Source: Dryas octopetala (taxonomy: Eukaryota; Streptophyta; Magnoliopsida; Rosales; Rosaceae). Taken from it: 64,000 bases of DNA. Position numbers and translations under genes: made by a program. The stretch covers positions 11,071,896-11,135,895 of the forward strand of contig OY992837.1 in NCBI GenBank assembly GCA_963921425.1, given 5' to 3'. Below, one piece after another: positions 35,501 through 46,824 of the stretch (the stretch's first letter is position 1; each line of letters begins with the position of its first letter). A model generated the notes under the pieces. It ran no database searches. It worked only from the letters and a program-made list of their open reading frames with translations, and was not told the DNA's origin.

Positions 35501-37507
35501 GAAAATTGCAGAAATCTTAGAATGCTTCCAAAGAATATGGTTTTGCTAAAATCACTTGAAACACTTATCATATCTGGTTGCTCAAATCTTCATGAGTTTC
35601 CAATGGAGATGATGAAGAACATGGAATCTCTAAAAGCGTTTGAAGCCGATGGAATTCCATTGAATCAATTGCTCAGTACCAGTGTGGAGATGAACTCATT
35701 GCCAGGAAGAAGTTTATGTCTTTCATGGACTTCTTTACCATGCTCTTTAATATCTCTGAGTCTTAAAGGGTGCAATCTTATGGATGATGCTTTTTCTGTG
35801 GATTTTGGTTACCTATCCTCATTGCAGAGATTAAATCTAAGTGAGAATCCAATTTGTAGCCTACCAGATTCCATCAAAGGTATAGCAAGCCTCCGCCAAC
35901 TCACTTTGGTGCATTGTACAAGGCTCAAGTCCCTTGAAGAGCTACCAGAAATACACGACTTGAATGTTCATGGTTGCAAATCATTGGAAAAAATAACCTT
36001 TCAATCAATTTCGACCGAATCAATGGCCGAAACCATATTTTGGGAAAGCCCCAACCTAGTTGAGTTTGGACACCGATTCAAGTATGAACCCATTGGAAAA
36101 GTTGATGTAGAATTGATGAACTTGTTGGGCTTGTGCAACTTGGAATCCTTGTCAACCATGCAACTACAGTGGGGTATGAATTGGGCTGAGAAAAAAAGTC
36201 CACGACCCATCCAGGTACATTTCCCTCCCTCTCTCAATTAACCATATAAACATACAATATGAAAGAGTTGATAAGTATTATGATTTCCATGGCCTATTAT
36301 TATATAGGGACTGTATGAATATGGCATATTCAGCACATTCCTTCCTGGAGATGAAGTTCCAGGTCGATTCAGCCATAAAAGTAGAGAGTCGACCTCCATA
36401 TCTTTTGTTGTGCCTAATCGCAAAATCCGAGGCTTGAATGTCTTCGTTGTCTCTGCAAACTCTTGCAGTGAATTGGGGTTGTTAGAGCTTGAATCTCCCA
36501 TACTGATTAAAGTAAAAAATAAGAGCAAGGGTGTGAAGTGGATCTATGGCCCAATATGCTACGGTGTTCCAGATGTAGGAGAAGACATGTTATGGTTAAG
36601 CCATTGGAACTTGGAAAATCAATTGGAAGGTGGAGATGAGGTGGTTGTTTCTGTATTTATGCCAGCTGATTGGCTTAAGCTGAAGGAGTGGGGCATCGAG
36701 TTAATCGTGCGCGCGCAAGAAGACAATAATACCACGGAGGATCTTTGTAATCCATTTGTCATTGGTGGAGATTTGTCAGCATATGAGGTGATGCCAAAAA
36801 CATTCTTGCTCTGGTGGACACCTGTGAAAGTGGACAATATTGGGATGCTGACAAGTCCATTCGGTGTATTCATTAGGGATTCTGATCAAGAAACAGGTGT
36901 GTTGTTTGGTAACGCATGGCTAAAACTTATCTTTTCTTTTGTTGTATACAATATGTGAAACACACACATGGTCATGTGATTATTATATGACTATGTTTGT
37001 ATCTTAGTCATATGAATATGTGTGAATCTCATTTGTTGTGTAAATAAGGGATAGGTAAGTTTCTCTCGTAAGGCATTAAATTTGATGTCATAGAACCCTT
37101 AAACATTCATTTTGTCAAGATATATGACTGCTTTTTAGGATGAGTCAACCTATCCTTAAAAGCCCATAAGAGCTGTAACAAACATAATGTCAGAGCCCAT
37201 GTTTTATTCCTGGGTATTTAACCCGACAACTTGTTTGTTGGGTGGTGAGAAACGTACAACTTCATATCCATCCACATTAATTCATGTCCTTAATTTTGCA
37301 GTTCCTCTAGTTAAAGAAGAAGAGAAAGTAGAGGATGATCGCACGCTTGCAGCAGCAACGAGAGGCGGCGACAGCAACAAGTGCGGTATTAGAGGGTGGA
37401 AGGTGCTCATCATGGCCGCGGGGTTCTTTCTCTCTCTTTGCCTCTTCTTTCTCTCCTTTTCTCAGCAAAACAAGGAACAACAACAACACTTCTTAAAACC
37501 TACATGA
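32557..37507 (+). CDS. TIR-NBS-LRR disease-resistance protein
   Basis: Six exons, 32557-33107, 33752-34853, 34935-35240, 35330-36214, 36308-36896 and 37302-37507, all with GT-AG borders. They sum to 3639 nt (1212 aa) with no stop. Order: a His run (residues ~22-31), TIR domain (YDVFLSFRGEDTR; SKWCLDEV carries the catalytic glutamate position of TIR NADases), NB-ARC with P-loop GMPGIGKTT, Walker B VLVVLDD, ITTRR, GLPLAL and MHD, then leucine-rich repeats (exons 3-4), and a post-LRR C-JID-like domain in exon 5 (FSTFLPGDEVPGRF). Exon 6 ends in a hydrophobic helix and short tail. It would act as an intracellular immune receptor. No break is visible; exon 6 depends on a phase-1 junction that keeps frame. 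Confidence 0.92.
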
Positions 37508-38057
37508 ATTTGTTGTATTGAATATTGATTCACTACTCCCTTCATATTTAGCATAAAAGTTCTGTTTTGCATGTATCAGGTGTCCTCTTCCTAACACTAG
37601 CTAATTGCGTAGCATCACATACATCTTTTTATATCAATTTTTGTTCTTCATTTACAAAGTTAAATAATTAATAACAAGTGCTCAAGAGAACCAAATTAAG
37701 CTCGGCCTCTCATTAATATATATATATATATATTGTTTTTTATTTTATCATTTTAACAGATACCCTGGAGTATGTGGTGGTTAAATTGATGTTTCCTGAA
37801 TTAAAAGGGTATATAGTTCAAGTCATTGTGTCAAAATTTACTGAATCTTAAGCCATATTGGAGTCGTTTAAATTTCGCACCTATTGGGCTGGTTTGAATT
37901 TCTATTGGGCCATCACAAGTTAGCACAAACTGAGTCCAAAGCATTATGAGCCCAAATTTAGGTCTTGATCCTTAATTTACATTTGGGGGGCCAAATCCAT
38001 CGCACAGTAGTCAGTGCTAACTAACATAATCTGACCAATTAAGTATGCATTATATTA
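37508..38057. other. Region downstream of the TNL gene
   Basis: No gene seen. A TA run lies at 37717-37733. It presumably contains the 3' UTR and polyadenylation site of the TNL gene. Confidence 0.5.
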
Positions 38058-38746
38058 GGCTCCTTTGGGATTGCGGTGGAGGATCCAAAAGCTGCTATGG
38101 ATGACAATTCTGAATCACCTACAACAATTTTGGTGTTTGGTAAAAAAATAAAAAACTATTTTTCCCCACAATTCTCAATTTCCACAGCAAAAACAGAAAA
38201 CAGGTTTTTAGGTGCTTTTGAAAGTTGCAGTGACTCACAGCAATAATGAATATTTTATTTTACCCATAATACCCTCATTGATTTATATAATTTTTATTTG
38301 TTTATTTTAAATTAAAAAATATGTTCATTGTTAGTCATATTTTATATTGTGATAATTAATTATGATATTTTATTTATACAATTAAAATTATAATATACCT
38401 AAAAATATAATAGGCATACTTATTTAATAATGTTGTTCTTAGAAAAATTAATGCTAATAAAAACTTGTAGTCAAAAATTTCAAAAACAAGTAAAAAAAAA
38501 TATTTTATTTTTACCAAACAAATAAGTGAAATGCACTTTCAGCATCATGTCTATTTTAGTAATTATACACAGTCACAGCATTTTTAGATTAACATTTACC
38601 AAATACTTTGATACTGTTTTTGCACTCACATCATATTTGAAAATATAGTTTACCAAACACTCAACTGCTTTACTTTACAGCTGACTTTATTTCACAGTTG
38701 TTTTACTTCATAGCTGTTTTTTCTCACAGCAATACCAAACTGACCC
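38058..38746. mobile_element. PIF/Harbinger-type non-autonomous element
   Basis: The terminal sequences GGCTCCTTTGGGATTGC and GCAATACCAAACTGACCC are inverted, imperfectly. The 3-bp duplication TTA flanks both ends (38055-38057 and 38747-38749). Subterminal CACAGC/GCTGTG repeats lie near both ends. The 689-bp element has no open frame. Confidence 0.75.
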
Positions 38747-38924
38747 TTAAAAACTTCAAAAACAGAAAACACAATACAACAACCCATTTATATACTGGCA
38801 ATTCTTATCATGAGGCTTGAATAGCTTCATTGTCTACACAATGTCTTGCAAGTGATCCTAGATCCTACTGTTAAGTCAATTGGTGTTGTAAATTAGGGGC
38901 CCAATTTAGAAAATATAAATATAT

Positions 38925-39758
38925 AATTTTATCATATTAATATTATCAAAAGTGTGAGTTAAGATATAGAGTCAAGTCTCTAATAAAGTAATTAAAGGTT
39001 ATTATTTTAGGAAAATAAGAACCTCATCTCATATTTAAGTAAGTAATGCATATATATATAGAGGAATGTTCTAAAACTAGATGGTTAACAAGTTAATATA
39101 AAACTAACCATGCCTTTGGGCCCACTACATAACTAATCTCATAATCCGAACCGTCCATTTTTTAGGTCCTACTTTAAAGATCATCATTGCAAAAAATCAA
39201 CTAAATCAGAAATCATTTAGTCATCTCATTGTGATAAAATAAATAGACGATCACTGTTTTTTATAAAAGCATATAAATAATTGTTATTATAATCAAATGG
39301 CTAAATGACTTCCGATTTTGAAGATTTTTTACAAAGATGATTTTTGAAGTAGAGCCTAAAAAATGGACGGTTCAGCTTTGAGATCATATTGTGTGATGGG
39401 CCTAATAGAGTGGTTAGCTTTATATTAACTTGCTAACCAGTTAGCTTTAGAGCATTTTTGTATATGTATATATACTCATATTTATTGGTATATATACATA
39501 CTAAATTAATAGGATATGTACCAATATATATTATTAAACTAAGTACTTTTAATAGAATATATTACTAATATTAATATTAGTACTATACAAAACTACCTAC
39601 ACGAGTAATATGATACCAAAATTACCGGAATAGAACCGAAAATCGAAGTCTACAAAAATTACTGAACCGAAAAATATCAAAACTGAAAAATATCAAAATT
39701 TTTAGTTTTAATTTTGGTAAGCCCCGATATTAAACCAAACTGATCGGTGAACAGCCTA
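38925..39758 (-). mobile_element. hAT-like element, TAGGGCTGCC family, truncated inverted copy
   Basis: Reverse complement of much of 23588-24640. 38930-39010 matches the TTAACTCACACTTTTGATAATATT region, 39061-39465 is the nested MITE, and 39640-39758 is the TTCGGT-rich end (…GGTGAACAGCCTA). The opposite terminus is missing. Confidence 0.75.
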
Positions 39759-42700
39759 ATAAAAACATTCCTTCAGAGGTCAATTGACCCCTTAATCATA
39801 TATGTGAGAAGTAGGAGCGGTGGCCAGCGCCTCCTCCACCTTAGTTTTTTATTTTCAAGTTTTAAGTTACTTTTGAATAGATTTGTAAATGTTCTTGAGT
39901 GCTTTGAGGAAATTTTATAATTTAAAAATTTAACCATAGTTGTCCAGAAACAATTTTTGGATGTCTGTATAAATTTTTCTTTTTGTTTTTTGTATTACCA
40001 TTCGGCTTTTGTCCATTGGGTTTGGTTTTGGGGTTTGAAACACGTGACAATTATTTTATGGGATTTGGTTCGAAGTCCTTATCCTGGAATTTCGATTTGT
40101 TCATTATTTTGTCAATTTGTAAGATGAATAGTTCTCGTCTGAGATAAAGACAAACACTTTCCTTTTTTTTATAAAGATATGAATCATTTGAAAGTGATTG
40201 TAAAATTATTTCATATAATGATTAATAAATCTACTTTACAGTGCTTAATGAAAAATTATTTCATGTAAAATATACAATATTAAAAACATCCACTTTATGC
40301 ACTACGCGTTTGCCGTGTCTTGATCCCTTCCCGACAAGGTAGGTTGTATTTTGTAGGGTGTAGATTTGTGCTCACCCAAAACTTCAAACATACACTTTGA
40401 GCCGTAAGCAATACAACAATTCCAATAGACGTATCCTAGGTTAATTGGTGTACATATACTAATCGATTGTTTGGTAAGCTTGAGAATATTGTCAAATTTT
40501 ATTGTTATTGTCTCGCGAAATTATTATCACTTTTGAAAAGTAACTATGTATTATTACCGTTAAAACGTATATAGATATGACACTCTGACTCCATAAGATG
40601 TAGTAAAACAAACATATATTAAATATTTGCATTGGTAATTTGGTATATAAGCCAAAAATTGGCATGATTCACGAGTTTCACGCCCCACTAAAACTAGTAA
40701 GAGGTGTCCCGGCCAGACACAATCTCCATACATTATTATATAATGAACCAAGATGGAATAGATCGAAGCAATTGAGTCCAAAGTAGGAAGAGTTGATGGC
40801 CACCATTGCCAACCCCAACAGCCACCACCACTACTACTACTACTTGTTCTTCCTTTGGTTTGTTTCTTATCTTTTCTTAATGGTGAGTTTCCATACCAAA
40901 ATACTCCAAACAGCTTTGTTACTTGTGCAATCTTCACATGAATGGGTAATGCCAAACTTACAGTGCTCTCCAGACTTAATCTCCTCCATTATTCCATTAC
41001 TCACTCACTGTTTATTGGATCAAACAATTCCCATTCCCACGTTTCCATTTTTCTACTTGGCTATATAAGAAACCCCTACAAAAACTGCAAGACTCACAGT
41101 CTCACTAGAGATCATTGATGTGGAAGCACAGCTCCAGTAGCAGCTAGTAGGTGCACTACTCTAATTAATTCCCGGCCAGCACTAATTAGCTAGCTTTCCT
41201 TCTTCTATGTGCTAGTGAAGCATTCTCTTTTTCTATTCTTCTTCTTTTTGTATTTTTATTTATTTCACTCAGTCCAATGTTCTCAATTCTCATTTCATCA
41301 ACTTGTTACTTTTTTAGTTGAATGTCAAATTATTGTATCTCTAAGCTGTTTCGCCTGGTAATGGTGACCAAATAATAACAAAATAATATGAGATAATTAT
41401 TATAGATTGGGCCCAACTGCCCAACTCAGGTCTGTCTTTAGCTAATTATTGGGGAAGAAAGAGAAAGTAAATTCCCTTTTTTTTTTGAGTATCCTCCAAA
41501 TCCTGTTTTTTTTTTTTTGGCCATGGTATCCTCCAAATCTTTAATTTGCCGAGACACTCACACAGCTGCTATTTTTCCTGTTTTGGATAGTGTTGTATCC
41601 TTGTGCCTTGCAAAGAAAATTGAAAAAGTAATTTTTATACGTACTTTCACTCCCCATTGTCATTTTCTTTTTTCCTAAGCTTTTATGTTATATATATTTT
41701 CGTTTAAAAGAAATGATGAAACCAACATTGAGTCGTCCTAATGGATTCCCAAGAGCATCATCAACGCCAATAAATGAACCCAAGCATTACCATATCCACC
41801 ACTATGCATTTCAAGCGTTCCAAGCATTATGCTACTTCATTCACTCCATCGCAAACGCTGAAACGATTCATGTCGTAGGGACCTGCATCTTGCCAAGCTA
41901 AATCAGATTTTTTTTCCCACAACACAAAAAGAGATAATTAAATAGGAAGATGAGAGACTTTCACAACAAGCAAAAACCTTTTCAAAAACCGTAGGCAAAG
42001 AAATCTTGCCTATAGGCTACATACAAACAGAAATCTTGCCATACAAGCAAATAACATATAGGGTGCTGCAAAACCTTCTAGGGCACCTCTCCTCTTTCTT
42101 CAACTGTTCACCCTGTGACAACGAAAAAAGCAATTCTAGTTATTTTTCATGAGCCATACTCTGCTCCAAATCCACAACCAATCGGTCCAATCAGTACTCA
42201 CACAGTCAACCAAGTAAATATACATTAACTGCCGTTGAATTAAGGCCGCAGGCCTTGCTTCAAAACAAATTAAACATAACGATCACAAGTCATCAAGGCA
42301 AGGAGTAAAGGATTGTCATGAGATCCTCCAAGAACCTGTTCAATTCCAAGAAAATACAGGGAATTTCAAGGATATTTACCAGTCCAGAACAACCCATAAA
42401 CATTCTCTTCCTAGTCACTGATTACTGTCTTTAGAGCCTTAAGTAGATGTCATTACACATGCAGTTTTATTTCTTCTGTTACCATGTGGCATGTTCTATC
42501 CAAGGCAACACGGGTTCAAGCAAATCAAGCAAAAAAACAACATCAAACCAGGTAATTCAAGCAAGACCATTAATCAGTAGGCCAAGCTTTTCATACCAAG
42601 CAAAGAAATCCAAAAATAAAAAATCAACTGACAAGCTACGCCGTGACATGCAAAATCATAGCTGTGATAGAATAGGCCTACGGACATATGTAACAGAGCC

Positions 42701-43570
42701 AGTAAAAGCAGTCAAACAAGCCAAGCAAAGCAATCAAGTGTAGGAGCATGCAAGGAATCAAACAAATTAACTGGATTAACATGCCACTACCCTAACATTT
42801 CAAAAATCAAGCCAACCAAAAAGACAATTAATTGTGTACAGGATCACATCATACAGTTGGCTAGCATTGGCTGTAGCCGGGCTGGCCCAATCAGTATATT
42901 TTACATCCCAATCAGTATCAAGCTTTTTCCTTCTTCTCAAGCCTATGCTTTTTCAATTCCTTGACCAAAAACAATTACATGTTTATTTGTTGTTGTCTTT
43001 TTTGTCTTTGTTTGTTTTTTTTAATGTATAACTCTGCATTTCAGGTGTAAGGCTTTACGCCCGTCCCCTGACTACTACGTATATCTTTTGTTTGTTTATT
43101 AATAAAATTCACTTGTATCATCAAGTTTAAAGAAACGGGTTTAAAAGTTCACACCCAAAAAAAGTTTTAAATACTGGTTATGATGAAACCAGTACAAGTG
43201 ATTAAGCTGAACACAACAATATCTAAGCAAAAGCAAGGCAAAGGCAACCTAAGCCCTTACCAAGCAAAACCCGTCAATAAATCAACCCAACAGGAGCAGG
43301 ACGAGCGAACCACTGGACCTTCAAGAGTCGTAAAGGTTGTGACTTGTGACGCACGCCAGGAAAAAATACCCAGGTGGGTTTGTGACTTTGTGGTGCTGGA
43401 AAGAATACAGAGAGGGCAGCAAAAAAGAAAACATGGCTGCTGGAATTCCCTCAAACAAATAAACAATAACGAAACCCTGAAAAAGAGAAGGAGAGGAATG
43501 GAAGAAAATGAGGAAGAGCACAAGTCCAACTTACTCTAACGACAGAATCTTGCTTCATTTTGGTTATAAG
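39759..43570. other. Long stretch without a convincing gene
   Basis: No domain-bearing frame is present. A TATA box at 41060-41067 (CTATATAAG) lies 30-90 bp before a non-coding-looking, purine/pyrimidine-balanced stretch, so a non-coding transcript is possible. 42480-43540 is rich in AAGCAA/CAAGC motifs on the plus strand, giving frames (43180-43539) of biased composition with no family resemblance. I do not annotate them as genes. Confidence 0.45.
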
Positions 43571-43720
43571 AACTGAGAAACGGCAGCAATTAGAGTACGT
43601 GTGAAGTCTTTACTCTTTAGGTTCCTTCACATCCTTTCTTTGGGTAAGAGAAACGACAGCAATTTAGAGCAGGTGTGAAGTCTTTGGTAGGAGGAGAAGC
43701 GTAATGTGTGCCAAATTGTA
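43565..43720. repeat. Short direct repeat
   Basis: GAGAAACGGCAGCAATTAGAG...GTGTGAAGTCTTT at about 43576 recurs at about 43650 with few changes. Confidence 0.7.
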
Positions 43721-43940
43721 CCAATCCGGATCTCAAATTGTGTGCCAGAATTTTTATTTACTCATAGCCTTCCAGATTTCCAAATTTATCCGGAGTGTTT
43801 TAAAGAAATTATTGTAGATTCAATCTATTACCATATTATTAATTTAGCTCGTAGGGCAAGTTAAGCAGTGACACATTAATTGTAAAGAATGCCATGCTAG
43901 AGTAAAATTGTTTTGGCCTTTTTTTATGATATGACAAATG

Positions 43941-44119
43941 GAGAGATTTTTCGGTCTAACCGATACACTACCACGTGGTGTAATCAGTATATGTGTAATA
44001 TGGATGAATATTATTAATATTATACCCTAGAAGAGATAAATATGTTGTCCAACAATACACTTACACATTAGATTGATTACATCATATAGCGGTGCATCGG
44101 TTACACATAAAAAATTCTC
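43941..44119. mobile_element. 180-bp MITE, copy 1
   Basis: The inverted ends GAGAGATTTTTCGGTCTAAC and GGTTACACATAAAAAATTCTC span 179 bp. They are flanked by (T)GACAAATG and (T)AACAAATG, a 9-bp duplication with one mismatch. A second element of the same size and end type is at 59143-59322. The 9-10-bp duplication suggests a Mutator-like origin. Confidence 0.7.
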
Positions 44120-44194
44120 TAACAAATGACTGTCAATTACCGTATTTAACTGTTATTTTTTTTCATAGAACTCTCAACAAATACTTCTCTAAGT

Positions 44195-44560
44195 GCTTAA
44201 TTTAGCTTTTAAGAAAAGTGGTGCCTATTAGAGCAGTAGTTAATTATAGATACTCGATTGATAATCCTCCAGTACATATGTACGTATATGTACAACCTCT
44301 TTTTCACATTTATGTCATGCGATCAGTGTGTGTGAGCATTGCCGTCTGCCAAGTTAGTTATGAGAAAGGATTATATACAACTGTTGCAACTAATATATTT
44401 TTTGATTGAAATACATGGTACTAAATTTTAATCATTTTCAAAGTAAATATCACACATAATAAAACATTGCTATCATGATCAAAGATATATATTGGCCTGG
44501 CCTTTTTCACTTCTTAACCATTATGAACTTTCAAAATTTTTTACTTTTTTTCTTTCCACA
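44195..44560. repeat. MADS cluster downstream block, copy 1
   Basis: The block runs from the AAGAAAAGTGGTGCCTATTAG segment to TTCACTTCTTAACCATTATGAA. It recurs at 47085-47415 and 48620-48875 with substitutions. It lies just 3' of the intact MADS gene and of the MADS pseudogene. The middle copy has no gene next to it. Confidence 0.85.
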
Positions 44561-44993
44561 TAAGTTGGATAAATTTGGTGCGAATATTAAATACAAATCT
44601 TTGCGTACGTAAATCATAATTTATATATATATATATATATATGCTAGGTACTTACACAACCAAAAGAAACAAGAGAATTGAATAAAATTATAAGAAAATA
44701 TAACAATAATTCATTATAAAAATAAGAAATTGAAACATGAATCAATTAACACGATGAGGCAAAATGATTGAAAGAAAAATAACCAATCAAACAACAACTT
44801 AAAGGAGCAAATTAAAGGGTGTTTGTCAAGTTTTGCTAACATCATAGGGAAGCCCAACATCTCACTTCCACCACTTGTACCTTCAAATAGCCCACTCATC
44901 ACTTTCACCGTTGTTTCCTCCAAAAAAATTTAGGAGGCAGCCTTATATCACTTCCTCGATCCCCTATGATGTCATGTTTATGTGGAAGATTCT

Positions 44994-45788
44994 CTAGTCC
45001 ATCTTCATAACAGGACCAGCACTCTTGCCTCCAACTGCCCCTCCAGTATTTCCATTGTAAGGCATCATATTACGCTCCAAGTCATTTCCCATATGAAAGA
45101 TGTTGTCTTCCATATTCCCATACCGAGCCAGCCCCATATCATTGTAAGCATTAAAAGAACTGCCAAAATGTGAACATGGAGGCTGCAACTCCATATCAGT
45201 CCTAATACTGCTGCTAGGACCAACATTGTTGTTTAGATCAATTTGCTTCAGCTGCCCCAAATGATCACTTCCAGCATAGTTGTGAAGGAAGCCCTCATGA
45301 GGATTAGGCAAAGAACCTTGCTCCAAAAAGTCCACCCTTTTCTTCATCTCTTTCATCCTTTCAGCCAAAAACAAAACCAAAGTAGTAAGTTCATTAACTT
45401 CAAATGAATCAAATGGCTTACCTTTTTCTATTTGGTGCATCCTTTCACTCAATTCCATTTCATAGTTCTTTTTCTGATGCTTCATGATTTTCCCTTCCAT
45501 TTTAGCTACCATCTCCTTCAAGTAGGTCTCTGTGTTCATCATTTTCTTGCACCGTTGAGTTTCTGGTATGTTCTGGAACCTCGAGATAATTTCTTCCACC
45601 ATCGGTCTGTCTGGCCACACAGCCGGCTCGTTGCTATCAGGAGCATACATAATAATAAAGCCATTCACATTGCACAAGATGGTAAACTCTTCCATTTTCT
45701 CCAACAAGCTTCCCCTCCTTTTTTTCAAGGTATTCTTCCTCGCACTATTATTTTCTATCCATGCCAGTTTGATCTTCCCCCTAGCCAT
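44994..45788 (-). CDS. Type I M-gamma MADS-box transcription factor
   Basis: Single exon, 264 aa, as usual for type I MADS genes. The MADS domain occupies residues 1-60 (MARGKIKLAWIENNSARKNT, then KKRRGSLLEKMEEFTILC), with the KKMEEFTILCN-style end typical of the AGL80/PHERES1 (M-gamma) group. A predicted coiled-coil/K-rich segment follows (~80-150), then a variable Asn/Gly-rich C-terminus ending GPVMKMD. There is no keratin-like K box of type II genes. Known M-gamma proteins act in the nucleus, mostly in female gametophyte and endosperm, as heterodimers with M-alpha proteins. The start is the first ATG and carries the canonical MARGK opening. A degraded paralogue lies at 49006-49756. Confidence 0.93.
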   Translation of the reverse strand: MARGKIKLAWIENNSARKNTLKKRRGSLLEKMEEFTILCNVNGFIIMYAPDSNEPAVWPDRPMVEEIISRFQNIPETQRCKKMMNTETYLKEMVAKMEGKIMKHQKKNYEMELSERMHQIEKGKPFDSFEVNELTTLVLFLAERMKEMKKRVDFLEQGSLPNPHEGFLHNYAGSDHLGQLKQIDLNNNVGPSSSIRTDMELQPPCSHFGSSFNAYNDMGLARYGNMEDNIFHMGNDLERNMMPYNGNTGGAVGGKSAGPVMKMD

Positions 45789-45887
45789 ATATGGTTGATG
45801 CTATTTTCTGGATGCTAGCGCTATTGCTCTCGATCTCTATTAATCACTACCTCTCTAGAGTTGTTGCTCTACACTCCACCAACCCAA

Positions 45888-45924
<37 letters not shown>

Positions 45925-46328
45925 GTTTTATAGGACAACAGCTATATATACAACCATATATACATAGACTCTAATGTTGCTCTAAACTCCACCAACTATA
46001 CATATATAGACTCTATCTGTAGAAATTAAAGATTAGCCACATAAAGAAAAATATACAACAATACATAGAAACTGATTAAAACACTTTAATTTTTTAAATC
46101 CTTTTAGGTGGAAAATAGATATAGCTTTTAAGTTATTACTATTTTAGTTATTGGGCCCACATTCCCTGAGGTCATACTCATATTCATGTCATGTATAGCC
46201 TGGTAATAAACCATATATGTAATTTTTTTGTAACATAGAACATGTGTTTGGCCCAACATTGGACCTAACATATAAATTGTACGCTCTAGCACCACGTAAA
46301 AGAGGTGAATGACCTTATATATATTGTT

Positions 46329-46824
46329 GGCTTTTTTACTTAAATAACATCTGAATTATAGAGGGTGTGCTCAAATATCACCCAAACTTTTTTTTTTTGT
46401 TAATTTACCACCTGAACTTTCACATATTGGCCAATCTACCACCTACTGTCATTTTAGTTAAATTTTCTGTTTATTTCAAGGGTATTTTCGTCAATTTATA
46501 TGATAAAAGCATTTTAAATATTATTAAAAAAAATCTAAGTAAACCCCCTAAAAAAAAGGTATTTCCATTTTCTATTTTTTACTTTTTAAGTTTTTTTATA
46601 ATTATATTTTTTAAAAAGTTTTTAAAATATTATTATTTTTTTATTGTATTCAAGGACAAAATGGGAAGTTTAAGAAATTTTTTGATGATTTAACAAAAAA
46701 ATGGATGTTAGGTGGTAAATTAGCACATATTGATAATTTCAAGTGGTAAATTGACAAGAAAAAAAGTTTGGGTGGTATGAAAGCATACCCCCTATAGTTC
46801 AGGTGGTATTTGAGTAAAAAAGCC
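46329..46824. mobile_element. Foldback MITE in the MADS cluster
   Basis: Long inverted arms (GGCTTTTTTACTTAAATAAC... against ...GGTATTTGAGTAAAAAAGCC, continuing ~100 bp) are flanked by TATATTGTT and AATATTGTT (9 bp, one mismatch). The paralogous segment at 47785-47805 (CTTATGTTGTTACGAAAGG) lacks the insertion and serves as an empty site. Confidence 0.8.

Noticed and set aside
38058..38746. hAT element (because of CACAGC repeats)
   Set aside because: The flanking duplication is 3-bp TTA, not 8 bp, and the ends fit PIF/Harbinger better.
40560..41068. Overlapping frames of 131 and 91 aa
   Set aside because: Opposite-strand frames in AT-rich DNA with His/Tyr runs, no domain and no splice context.
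43180..43539. 119-aa Lys/Gln-rich frame
   Set aside because: Biased composition in an AAGCAA-rich stretch, no domain, no promoter; the opposite strand has equally long frames.
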